The notes beneath the pieces were generated by a model. The model had not been told where the DNA came from and searched no databases. It saw nothing but the letters and a program-made list of their open reading frames with translations. Positions 56,004-63,654 of a stretch of 64,000 nucleotides of DNA are shown here, piece by piece. How positions within the stretch are numbered: the first letter of the stretch is position 1; every line of letters begins with the position of its first letter. The translations under genes and the position numbers were made by a program. Source of the DNA: Bacillus sp. UNC41MFS5 (GTDB lineage: Bacteria > Bacillota > Bacilli > Bacillales_B > DSM-18226); assembly GCF_000686805.1 (NCBI RefSeq), contig NZ_KK366018.1, positions 347,759-411,758 on the forward strand, in the 5' to 3' direction.

Positions 56004-57140
56004 ATGGTACGATTTCTGGCAATCATCTCATTTATTCTTTTATTTAAATTTTCACTCCCTGTCATAGACGAAAAATTGGAAAAAGGCGATATCGAAAAGA
56101 CCGTTGATTCCGTTCAGTCTGTAATAAATATCAAAGACAACACTGCAATAGCAGAGACACTTAATAGTTTTTCCGAAAAAGTTCAACAACTAGGGAAACA
56201 GCTAGGCTTTCAATTGAAAGATAGTCCACTTCCTAAACAACAACCTCAACAGCAGAAAGAAAAAGTTGAGTTGACCATTCCTACTGAACAAGTATTTTCA
56301 ATTCATAATGTTGAAATTGGCAATCTAAAAGAAGATATTGAACATGATTTAGGAAATGCAAACCGAAAATCCTTTAATGAATACGGGACGGATTGGTATA
56401 GCTATCACCAGAATTATCATGATTTCTTTATGGTCATGTATGACAAAAATAACAAAGCTGCCGGTTTGTATACCAACCAAGATTTAATTGCTTCAACGAA
56501 CGGGATTAAACTCGGAAGCTCGAAGAAAATCGTCCGAGAAAAACTTGGGGAGCCCTTAACCAAAATTCAAAAAGGATTCACCGTTTATCAGCTGCAGGAA
56601 AATAGCGATAATGATTTGTTTTTAGTAAAGGGAACCTATGTAACCGTCTTTTATGATAAGCATGAAAATAATACTGTTACCGCCATTCAATTGATCAACA
56701 AAGACTTTGAAGAGGGAAAAACGGATTTCTACACAAAAGGGAATTCAGCTTTAAAAGAAGGCTTTGAATATCAGTTATTTGATTTGACAAATGCCGCACG
56801 GGTCAATCATCAACTGCCTGTTTTGACATGGGATGAGCATGTTCGCGAAACGGCACGCAAGCATAGCACCGATATGGCGGTCCATCAGTACTTTGATCAC
56901 ACCAACCTTAAAGGACAATCTCCGTTTGATCGGATGAAAGAAGACGATATCACCTTTCATTTGGCAGGCGAAAACCTGGCCTATGGCCAATTTAGCAGCA
57001 TTTTCGCCCATGAAGGATTAATGAACTCACTTGGGCACCGGGAAAATATCTTGCGTAAAGGTTATGAGTATTTAGGGGTGGGCGTTGCATTTAATAATGA
57101 ATCACAACCCTACTATACGGAAAATTTCTTTGCAAAATAA
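56004..57140 (+). CDS. Secreted CAP/SCP-domain protein
   Basis: About 378 residues. An N-terminal hydrophobic segment (about 2-16) is a signal or anchor. The CAP-associated domain is in the middle (VEIGNLKEDIEHDLG, GIKLGSSKKIVREKLGEP), and the CAP domain (about 250-378) has LTNAARVNHQLPVLTWDEH, HSTDMAVHQYFDHTNLKGQSP, AGENLAYG and LGHRENIL. Relatives are B. subtilis YkwD and similar. The start is the ATG at 56004, with GGAGG eight bases upstream; the open frame extends back through the tandem repeats to 55788 but has no site there. Confidence 0.88.
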   Translation: MVRFLAIISFILLFKFSLPVIDEKLEKGDIEKTVDSVQSVINIKDNTAIAETLNSFSEKVQQLGKQLGFQLKDSPLPKQQPQQQKEKVELTIPTEQVFSIHNVEIGNLKEDIEHDLGNANRKSFNEYGTDWYSYHQNYHDFFMVMYDKNNKAAGLYTNQDLIASTNGIKLGSSKKIVREKLGEPLTKIQKGFTVYQLQENSDNDLFLVKGTYVTVFYDKHENNTVTAIQLINKDFEEGKTDFYTKGNSALKEGFEYQLFDLTNAARVNHQLPVLTWDEHVRETARKHSTDMAVHQYFDHTNLKGQSPFDRMKEDDITFHLAGENLAYGQFSSIFAHEGLMNSLGHRENILRKGYEYLGVGVAFNNESQPYYTENFFAK

Positions 57141-57150
57141 TGATAAACAC

Positions 57151-57180
57151 AAAACCTTCCTAGTCACTTAGGAAGGTTTT
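57151..57180. terminator. Bidirectional terminator
   Basis: AAAACCTTCCTA and TAGGAAGGTTTT enclose GTCACT; it separates the convergent CAP and 57196 genes. Confidence 0.85.
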
Positions 57181-57195
57181 GTCGTTAGTAAGCTA

Positions 57196-57837
57196 TTAAG
57201 ATTCCGTGTCTGCAATAACTCTAGTTAATTCTTCATCCGAATAGAAACCTCGTATACCTGGTTTATTTTGAAGATATTGAATGATTTCTTCGTTCGTATA
57301 GTCTGTTTTTAACCCTTTAATAATAGTGGCTAAATAATTATGGGATGGCTTCTTCATTTCTACTTCATCTTGTTCCCAAGGGGCAGTGAAGGTGAAAATG
57401 GGATACCCCTTACCCTCACCAAGATAAATAATATTTCCATACCAAGCATGGTGGCGAAATATTCTTGACCCTTTCTCTTTTACCTCGTTTAAATCTATTT
57501 CGAAGATTTTCCCACTATTCTCCTGTTTCACCACATCTAAAAACTGTTCGCTGGTGATTAAATATTTTTTACTATAAGTGAGAGAATCCTCTCCTTGCTT
57601 TAATCCTATAAAGGCCACACCTTGAGATTGCCACCCAGCTGCCTCTTTTGCAAAGTAAAGCGGATAATTGAATATAAAAGAAGACTCTGCAATCGGCAGT
57701 GATTGATCTTTACAGCCTGTCTCCACTCTTGAGGACCCCGCTGGACTCCCGCCCTTGATATAGCATAAGAACCGATCCTTATTAAGATTTGAACCATAAC
57801 TTGCATACCACACATACTGCTTACTTTCACTCACCAT
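57196..57837 (-). CDS. Gamma-glutamylcyclotransferase-like fold protein
   Basis: About 213 residues. WYASYGSNLNKDRF near the N-terminus matches the YGSNL nucleotide/substrate-binding loop of the gamma-glutamylcyclotransferase (AIG2/GGCT) superfamily. The rest (FRHHAWYGNIIYLGEG) is less conserved. Such enzymes release 5-oxoproline from gamma-glutamyl peptides, but the substrate here is unknown. The start is uncertain: the ATG at 57837 has GGTGGGA immediately before it, and a TTG at 57846 is possible. Confidence 0.7.
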   Translation of the reverse strand: MVSESKQYVWYASYGSNLNKDRFLCYIKGGSPAGSSRVETGCKDQSLPIAESSFIFNYPLYFAKEAAGWQSQGVAFIGLKQGEDSLTYSKKYLITSEQFLDVVKQENSGKIFEIDLNEVKEKGSRIFRHHAWYGNIIYLGEGKGYPIFTFTAPWEQDEVEMKKPSHNYLATIIKGLKTDYTNEEIIQYLQNKPGIRGFYSDEELTRVIADTES

Positions 57838-57868
57838 TCCCACCAACTTTTTTTGTTAATTTTTTAAC

Positions 57869-58642
57869 TCAGGTGCTTAGTTGTTCATCCAATAGGGACA
57901 AGGACTTCCCAATCGACTCAGGAATGACGAATGTATTTCGATCCGTGTCATATGGAGTATCACCTATATTAATTATAATCAATGGAGTGCTTTTCCTTCT
58001 ATATTGAGGGAATGTTGAAAATGGTGTGACCTTAAGACTCGTTCCTAACACCAATAGACAATCTGCCTCCTCAATCGTATGTAAAATCTTATTAAACCCT
58101 TCAACCGTAAACCATTTACCTGTACCACCAAATAAAACAACATCCGGTTTTATGAAACGTTCTCTCTTTTGACGGGTATCGCAATGGTCACACATATAAA
58201 ATTCATTCATGTTCTGAAAACGATTTAGCATTTCTTCGGTCGTGTAACTTTTATTGCAATGTAAGCAAGTGGCTGTTTTCATTGTTCCATGAAATTCAAT
58301 CACGCTTTTACTTCCTGCTTTTTGATGAAGTCCATCAATATTTTGGGTAATAATATGAGAAACTTTCCCTTCTCTTTCCCACTTTGACAAGATTTCATGT
58401 CCTGCATTTGGCATAGCGTCCGGATGATAAAGATTGTCGAATGCAAATTGGTAGAACTCTTTTGGATTTTGATAAAAATAATCAAGCGAAAGAATATATT
58501 CAGGTGCCAATTGATAAACTCCAGTCCTTGAACGAAAATCCTTAATGCCTGATTCTGTACTTACTCCGGCACCAGTAAGCACAACAATGTTCTTTGCATT
58601 TTTGATTAGGGCCACACATATATCGAACTGATTATTTTCCAT
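57869..58642 (-). CDS. NAD-dependent protein deacylase (sirtuin)
   Basis: About 257 residues. The NAD-binding GAGVSTESGIKDFRS, TQNIDGLH, the catalytic His in EFHGT, four zinc cysteines as CLHC and CDHC, GGTGKWF and LGTSLKVTPF are all in place, so it should be active. The start is the ATG at 58642 (AAAGGAGAGGTGA upstream); the frame to 58678 has no site. The closest B. subtilis relative is SrtN, but I do not assign that name. Confidence 0.93.
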   Translation of the reverse strand: MENNQFDICVALIKNAKNIVVLTGAGVSTESGIKDFRSRTGVYQLAPEYILSLDYFYQNPKEFYQFAFDNLYHPDAMPNAGHEILSKWEREGKVSHIITQNIDGLHQKAGSKSVIEFHGTMKTATCLHCNKSYTTEEMLNRFQNMNEFYMCDHCDTRQKRERFIKPDVVLFGGTGKWFTVEGFNKILHTIEEADCLLVLGTSLKVTPFSTFPQYRRKSTPLIIINIGDTPYDTDRNTFVIPESIGKSLSLLDEQLST

Positions 58643-58710
58643 CAGGTCACCTCTCCTTTTTTTGTGTTTCTCAAACATGTTAATGAATCTAATTTATATT
58701 ATTTTACTAC

Positions 58711-58749
58711 ATAGAAAAACGATGAGTCATAAACTCATCGCTTTTTGAT
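58711..58749. terminator. Terminator, strong in both directions
   Basis: CGATGAG (58720-58726) pairs with CTCATCG (58734-58740), A5 before and T5 after. It lies 3' of the 58813-58992 gene. Confidence 0.8.
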
Positions 58750-58753
58750 TTCG

Positions 58754-58803
58754 TGCCTGCTCCCCACTACCTTACATAATTTTAAAGTACTGGGGGGCAG
58801 GCA
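58754..58803. repeat. Long hairpin beside the CxxC-protein gene
   Basis: TGCCTGC-T-CCCC (58754-58765) pairs with GGGG-G-GCAGGCA (58792-58803) around a 26-base loop. No U-run follows on the minus strand, and a separate terminator lies beside it, so its role is unclear. Confidence 0.65.
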
Positions 58804-58812
58804 TTATAGATG

Positions 58813-58992
58813 CTACGCAAACGCACGTAACTTTTTATTTTTTTTCAAATGTAATGGTTTATGTGTGTAATAGATTTTTGCAAGTGCGTGATTATCACAT
58901 AGTGAACATTTAATTTTATAAGAAGCTTTACTAATATGGGGAGTTTCTAAGAAGGTTAGAATTTCTTTCATATGTTTATCACAGGCCCACAT
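58813..58992 (-). CDS. Small CxxC protein, 59 aa, beside a ferredoxin gene
   Basis: A 59-residue protein beginning MWACDKHMKEIL, with a C-x2-H at residues 4-7 and a CSLC pair at residues 29-32, a pattern that could bind zinc or another metal. The C-terminus is basic (LKKNKKLRAFA). A GGGGTGA site lies four bases before the ATG at 58992, and the gene follows the ferredoxin stop by 38 bases in the same direction. I do not recognise a family. Confidence 0.65.
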   Translation of the reverse strand: MWACDKHMKEILTFLETPHISKASYKIKCSLCDNHALAKIYYTHKPLHLKKNKKLRAFA

Positions 58993-59030
58993 GATCTCAC
59001 CCCGAATAGGAATTTTTATTTCTTCGCTTA

Positions 59031-59378
59031 CTAAATAGTTGAAACTTCTTTTTGAATTTTATCTGGCTTTCTTTTTTTGACCACTTCTGTAAAAGCATCA
59101 TCCCAAGAAATCGAAATGTCACCGTTTGTTACGAAGGTTTGACAGCCGAGACGATACCCTTCATTTAACCATTCTTCCCCTAATTTTCTTCTTTCCTGAA
59201 CTTTAACTTTATCTAGGAATTCGGCACCTTCTTCTGTTTTAAAGACGCAGTTGCCGCAAATTCCTCCACCACATCGATTTGGGAGTTCTCCATCATAACG
59301 AAGGGACATCCTTAAAATATTCGAATCCTCTGGTACCTCTAATTGTTTATTGCTGTTAATGAAATTTATTTTTGGCAT
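59031..59378 (-). CDS. 2Fe-2S ferredoxin
   Basis: 115 residues of the plant/adrenodoxin-type beta-grasp ferredoxin. Ligands are C36, C41 and C44 in CGGGICGNC and C79 in YRLGCQT. It transfers electrons in some redox reaction that the context does not identify. The C-terminal extension (about 100-115) is basic and polar. GGGAGGA precedes the ATG. It is likely co-transcribed with the small CxxC gene downstream. Confidence 0.88.
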   Translation of the reverse strand: MPKINFINSNKQLEVPEDSNILRMSLRYDGELPNRCGGGICGNCVFKTEEGAEFLDKVKVQERRKLGEEWLNEGYRLGCQTFVTNGDISISWDDAFTEVVKKRKPDKIQKEVSTI

Positions 59379-59562
59379 GCCTCGTATCCTCCCTTTATTT
59401 TATCTTCTTGGTATACAATGTACCATATTTAAAATTATCAGACAATATAAATATTTTAAATTTTTTCATTTTTTAAAAAAGGTAAATTTTAGACCACATC
59501 GAGGAGACGGTGTGGTCATTAACATTGATGAAAGCACGCCCCGAAATCTTTTCTAGAATGGA

Positions 59563-60264
59563 TCAAGTGGACATCAACTTTTCCTTTTTGTTAAGCTTTT
59601 GTTTTATATTTTCAATATAAGTGATATAAGCTTTTTTCGAGTTTTCAATATGAATCCTCATTAAATATTCAGCCATTTCCGCTTCTTTATCTCGCAAGGC
59701 TTTCATGATATCTATATGTTCTTTTAATGATTCTTTTCTTCTGCCTGGTGTCTCATATCCCATATTTGCAGCCATATGTATATAGTCAATCAGACCTGAG
59801 AGAATCTCATATAATTTAGGGCTTTTTGATGCTTTATTAATGAGACGATTCATTTCGATATGTTCAAGATTAAAATTTTCTTCTGCTTGATCTCTTAACA
59901 TCATTAGTTCTTTGATCTTTTGATCTAATTCTAGTTGTGTTTCTTTATCCATCCGCCCCGCGGCCAATTTAACGGCAAGGACTTCTAATGAGGCAAGGAT
60001 TGTAAATACCTCGATGACTTCATTCTCGGATATATTCGAGACCACGACACCTTTTCTGGGAACTGTTTTTACAAAACCTTGGGATTCCAAGCGGAACATG
60101 GCTTCTCGAATCGGTGTCCGGCTGATGCCTAATTTCCCAGCCAGTTCTCGTTCAATTAACCGGTCGCCCGCTTTTAATTCGCCCTCAAGAATCATTTCCT
60201 TTAAATAGTTATATGCATGCTCACGAATCGATAAAAGATTGTTTTCCTCCCATCTTAAATCCAT
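59563..60264 (-). CDS. GntR-family (FadR/FCD-type) transcriptional regulator
   Basis: About 233 residues. The N-terminal winged helix (about 15-75) reads LKAGDRLIERELAGKLGISRTPIREAMFRLESQGF, and the C-terminal FCD domain is all helical, with the metal-binding Asp/His positions plausibly in LEHIEMNRLI and LKEHIDIMKALRD. The start is the ATG at 60264, with GGTGGA upstream; the GTG at 60273 overlaps that site. It probably controls the adjacent transporter/dehydrogenase genes, as FCD regulators usually sit beside catabolic operons. Confidence 0.9.
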   Translation of the reverse strand: MDLRWEENNLLSIREHAYNYLKEMILEGELKAGDRLIERELAGKLGISRTPIREAMFRLESQGFVKTVPRKGVVVSNISENEVIEVFTILASLEVLAVKLAAGRMDKETQLELDQKIKELMMLRDQAEENFNLEHIEMNRLINKASKSPKLYEILSGLIDYIHMAANMGYETPGRRKESLKEHIDIMKALRDKEAEMAEYLMRIHIENSKKAYITYIENIKQKLNKKEKLMST

Positions 60265-60306
60265 AACTTCCACCCGCTCATTTTATTTATTTTTAAACTT
60301 TCCGTC

Positions 60307-60837
60307 TTACGAAAGAAAAACTCCACCATAAACTAAGCAGCAAACAATTAACAGGGATGGGTGCATTTTTATTTTTATTAAGGCAAAATAACTAACTACA
60401 GTTAATAAGACTAAGTGAAAAAGACCACTTTTTTCATAAGCTGTTAAAAAGAATTGATACGCCATCACAGCAAGTAAAATGAAAATAATCGGCTGAACAG
60501 ACTTTGTCATAAGCGCAACTTTTGGAGAGCCTTTAAATAGATTGATAAATTTAAAAAGTAAAATAACGGCCAGTGCAGAAGGTAGGATGGTTGCAATTAG
60601 AGCAATCGTTGCACCAAGAACTCCCCCCAGTTGATAACCAATATAGCCCCCCATTTTTGTGGCAATCGGTCCTGGCAGGGCATTTGCGATCGCTAAGACA
60701 TCCCCAAACTCGGAGAGCTTCATCCAATGGTAATGGTTGACTACTTCGTTTTGAATTAATGGTATCGTTGCTGGACCACCGCCGTATCCCAATAAATTAG
60801 CAATAAAAAAAGACCAAAAAATATGCAAATAAATCAT
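60307..60837 (-). CDS. Chromate-transporter (CHR) family half-protein, second
   Basis: 176 residues, about six hydrophobic segments. CHR motif GYGGGPATIPLIQNEVV at about residues 17-33, with ALPGPIATKMGGYIGY. It overlaps the first half gene by four bases (ATGA). Single-domain CHR proteins encoded in pairs act together as a heterodimer; chromate export is known for some, but many family members near catabolic genes carry other oxyanions or organic anions. The cargo here is unknown. Confidence 0.85.
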   Translation of the reverse strand: MIYLHIFWSFFIANLLGYGGGPATIPLIQNEVVNHYHWMKLSEFGDVLAIANALPGPIATKMGGYIGYQLGGVLGATIALIATILPSALAVILLFKFINLFKGSPKVALMTKSVQPIIFILLAVMAYQFFLTAYEKSGLFHLVLLTVVSYFALIKIKMHPSLLIVCCLVYGGVFLS

Positions 60838-61430
60838 GAACTTTTTTCCTTTCTCCGAAGAAGCATCTCAGCTGAAGCTTTTGCCGCTTTTTCCTTTCGA
60901 TCAGCTATGATAAAGGCAGCGATGAGAAATACCGCAATTAGGATACCTGGATGTACTCCAAGGAACTGAACAATAACTAATGTAACGATCGAAAGCGTGA
61001 GCATGATTGGAAAACCTAGGCCTTTGCGGCCATTTTGAAAAAATCGGTAGGCCATCTCCACCAACATAAATCCAATCACGGGTGTAACCCCTTGAACCAT
61101 TCCGCTGACAATCGGTGATTCCTTAAAGGAATAAAGCACACCCAATAAGGCAATCATTGCAACAATGGAAGGCAGAATGTGGGTAAGAATGGCCACGGTT
61201 GCCCCTAAATACCCCTTCACCTTGTAACCGATATATGCAGCCATTTTTGTGGCAATCGGTCCTGGCAAGGTATTAGCTAATGCAAGGGTTTCTACAAATT
61301 CTTGTTCGTTCATCCACTTGTATTTTTTCACAGCTTCAAATTCAATCAACGGTATAGTCGAGGGTCCGCCCCCATACCCAGTCACACCGGTGCGGGCAAA
61401 TCCAATAGCTAACTCCAGATATGTTTTCAG
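60834..61430 (-). CDS. Chromate-transporter (CHR) family half-protein, first, apparent CTG start
   Basis: About 198 residues. CHR motif GYGGGPSTIPLIEFEAV is preceded by 17 residues that align in length and hydrophobicity with the start of its paralogue downstream. No ATG, GTG or TTG lies in frame at that position. The CTG at 61430 has GGGGGAG six bases upstream, which makes it the best start; the GTG at 61385 would delete most of the first helix. Translation from CTG, or a sequence change at the start codon, are the alternatives. Confidence 0.75.
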   Translation of the reverse strand: MKTYLELAIGFARTGVTGYGGGPSTIPLIEFEAVKKYKWMNEQEFVETLALANTLPGPIATKMAAYIGYKVKGYLGATVAILTHILPSIVAMIALLGVLYSFKESPIVSGMVQGVTPVIGFMLVEMAYRFFQNGRKGLGFPIMLTLSIVTLVIVQFLGVHPGILIAVFLIAAFIIADRKEKAAKASAEMLLRRKEKSS

Positions 61431-61501
61431 TTGATTCTCCCCCTTTTTTATACCAATATAACATTTTTACCCCTTTTTTAATAGAAGCATAGATTAAGAT
61501 A

Positions 61502-61537
61502 GACCTCATTCTGCGAAAAACATACATGAATGAGGTC
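61502..61537 (-). terminator. Hairpin after the HbpS/GlcG gene
   Basis: GACCTCATT (61502-61510) pairs with AATGAGGTC (61529-61537). The minus-strand tail TATCTTAATC is only moderately U-rich. Confidence 0.6.
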
Positions 61538-61546
61538 CGGTTTTTC

Positions 61547-62026
61547 TTATTTTTTTATATCGGCTGCAGTAATTACTTCCAGACCATCGCTTTCTAGATA
61601 GGTTTGCAATGCTTGAAGTGCTGCGGTACCCACGGCAGTATCTTGCTCTCCGTTTCCGCCACTTACACCAATTCCACCTACCACTTCACCATTGACGACA
61701 ATTGGGAACCCGCCAACAAAAATGGCAAACTTCCCTGGCAGCATTTGTTGAATTCCGAAGGCTTCATTTCCAGGAAGCGCTGGTCCATTAGGTTCCTTGT
61801 TAAACAAATGGGTGGAGCGTTTGTGGCCAGCAGCTGTGTAAGCTTTCGCGATCGAGATTTCTGGACCAGTAATACGCGCGCCATTCATGCGCTCAAGCGC
61901 AATTAGGTTTCCACCATCATCAACAATGGCGATTGTTTCAAAGACATTAATCTCTTCTGATTTTTTCTTCGCTGCCTCAATCATCAACTTTGCTTCTTCT
62001 AGTTCAATTTTTAATACAGACTTCAT
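61547..62026 (-). CDS. HbpS/GlcG family protein
   Basis: 159 residues, one GlcG/HbpS domain: LEEAKLMIEAAKKKSEE, VDDGGNLIALERMNGA, ISIAKAYTAAGH and the C-terminal VGGIGVSGGNGEQDTAVG. Family members are a haem- or ligand-binding protein in Streptomyces and a gene of the glycolate locus in E. coli. AAAGGAGAA precedes the ATG. It follows the aldehyde dehydrogenase gene by about 30 bases and is probably co-transcribed. Its role is unknown. Confidence 0.85.
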   Translation of the reverse strand: MKSVLKIELEEAKLMIEAAKKKSEEINVFETIAIVDDGGNLIALERMNGARITGPEISIAKAYTAAGHKRSTHLFNKEPNGPALPGNEAFGIQQMLPGKFAIFVGGFPIVVNGEVVGGIGVSGGNGEQDTAVGTAALQALQTYLESDGLEVITAADIKK

Positions 62027-62057
62027 ATCCGGTTCTCCTTTATATATCGTATTATAA

Positions 62058-63521
62058 TTAATAGCCCATATAGACCGTTTTTAATTGCGTAAAGAACTCT
62101 AAGCCCACTCTTCCTGATTCACGGAAGGTAGAGGTACTTGATTTTTTCAAACCTCCAAATGGTGCATTCATTAAGTTTCCAGTCGTGGTACGATTAACCT
62201 TAACTGTCCCCGCTTGGATATCTTTGGTAAATTGATTAGCGATTTTAAGATTATTGGTCACAATCGAAGCAGACAAACCATACTCGACATCATTCGCAAC
62301 AGCGATGGCCTCTTCATATGTATCTACTTCAATCACAGCCACCACCGGGCCAAAGATTTCTTCTTTTGCAATCCGTGAATTCGCTTTTACATTCGTAAAA
62401 ATAGCCGGCTGAACATAGTATCCTTTTTCGAAATCTCCAGATAATATTTGCTCACCGCCATAGACCAATTCAGCGCCATCTTCCTTACCGAATTCAATAT
62501 ACTTTAAGACATTTTTCAATTGTTTTTCGTTGGCAAGCGGCCCAATTTTCACACCAGTTTCAAAACCATTCCCAACTTTTAGTGCGCTAGTCTTTTCAAC
62601 GAGTTTTTGAACAAATGCCTCTTTTACGCTGTTCAAGACAATAACACGACTTGTTCCTGTACATGCCTGCCCTGTTAATGAAAAGCCCCCGTTTACCGTC
62701 AAAGTGGCGGCAAGGTCGAGATCGGCATCACCCATAACAATAAGGGGGTTCTTCCCGCCCAGTTCCATTTGCGTCCGGGTTGTAAAGCCTGCCTTTTTAT
62801 GAATGTCTTCACCTGCCGCAGTTGAACCTGTAAATGTGACAGCTCTAACAGCTGGATGAGTGACCAATAGATCGCCGACATCTGATGCTTTTCCCGTAAC
62901 AAAGTTAATCACGCCTTTAGGAATGCCAGCCTTATCTAGTGCTTCAACTAGACGAAAAGCAATCAATGGAGTATCAGAGGAAGGTTTAAAAACAACCGTA
63001 TTCCCCGTGATTAAAGCGGGAGCGATTTTTCGGGCCGGAATAGAAAGCGGAAAGTTCCATGGAGTAATGACACTGACAACTCCGAGTGGTTCTCTTTCCG
63101 TTGAAACTTTCATGTTTGCATCATCATTTGGAAAGGTTTCCCCTGTAAAACTTTGCCCTTCTACTGCATAATAACGGAGGGTTTGCGCAGAACGTAATAC
63201 CTCATTCTTAGCATCATCGACATGCTTGCCTTCTTCCCTTGTTAACTCTTCTGCCAAAGAGGCAACATTTTGCTCGAGAATACTGGCAGCTTGATTTAAG
63301 ATCGCTGCACGTTTGGATGGAGCTGTTTGGGACCAGCTAGGAAACGCATTCTTGGCCGCTTCAATCGCTAGTTTTACATCCTGTTCATTTGAAGCTTGGA
63401 ATTCACCTACAAGATCTTCGGTATTTGCCGGGTTCACACTAAAAAATGTTTTATTACTAACCGATTCCTGCCATTCTCCATTGATATAATTATTGAATGT
63501 CTCTACTTTTGTAGTAATCAC
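62058..63521 (-). CDS. NAD(P)-dependent aldehyde dehydrogenase
   Basis: About 487 residues of the ALDH superfamily. The catalytic Cys is in GQACTGTSR, the general base Glu in MELGGKNPL, the NAD-binding FTGSTAAGE and the VITPWNFPL block are present, and FGGLKKSSTSTFRESG lies near the C-terminus. The closest group is the 2,5-dioxovalerate (alpha-ketoglutarate semialdehyde) dehydrogenase set, but succinate-semialdehyde or aromatic aldehydes are possible. The GTG at 63521, with AAGGTGA upstream, is chosen over the GTG at 63530. Confidence 0.88.
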   Translation of the reverse strand: MITTKVETFNNYINGEWQESVSNKTFFSVNPANTEDLVGEFQASNEQDVKLAIEAAKNAFPSWSQTAPSKRAAILNQAASILEQNVASLAEELTREEGKHVDDAKNEVLRSAQTLRYYAVEGQSFTGETFPNDDANMKVSTEREPLGVVSVITPWNFPLSIPARKIAPALITGNTVVFKPSSDTPLIAFRLVEALDKAGIPKGVINFVTGKASDVGDLLVTHPAVRAVTFTGSTAAGEDIHKKAGFTTRTQMELGGKNPLIVMGDADLDLAATLTVNGGFSLTGQACTGTSRVIVLNSVKEAFVQKLVEKTSALKVGNGFETGVKIGPLANEKQLKNVLKYIEFGKEDGAELVYGGEQILSGDFEKGYYVQPAIFTNVKANSRIAKEEIFGPVVAVIEVDTYEEAIAVANDVEYGLSASIVTNNLKIANQFTKDIQAGTVKVNRTTTGNLMNAPFGGLKKSSTSTFRESGRVGLEFFTQLKTVYMGY

Positions 63522-63586
63522 TACTATCACCTTTTTTCATTTATTAAGTTCCCAACAATTATTAGAAAATATGATCCTATAAAAAT

Positions 63587-63629
63587 GGCCGTCACTTAAA
63601 CCTTAGATTACAAGATTAATATGACGGCC
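63587..63629 (-). terminator. Terminator of the TenA/PqqC-like gene
   Basis: GGCCGTCA (63587-63594) pairs perfectly with TGACGGCC (63622-63629), with TTTTTATAGG after the stem in the minus direction. Confidence 0.75.
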
Positions 63630-63654
63630 GATAATAGCGCTTCCATTTTTCTAT

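Noticed and set aside
59492..59517. Hairpin GACCACA/TGTGGTC between the ferredoxin and GntR genes
   Set aside because: The stem is good but the 3' tail is not U-rich on the minus strand, so I do not call it a terminator.
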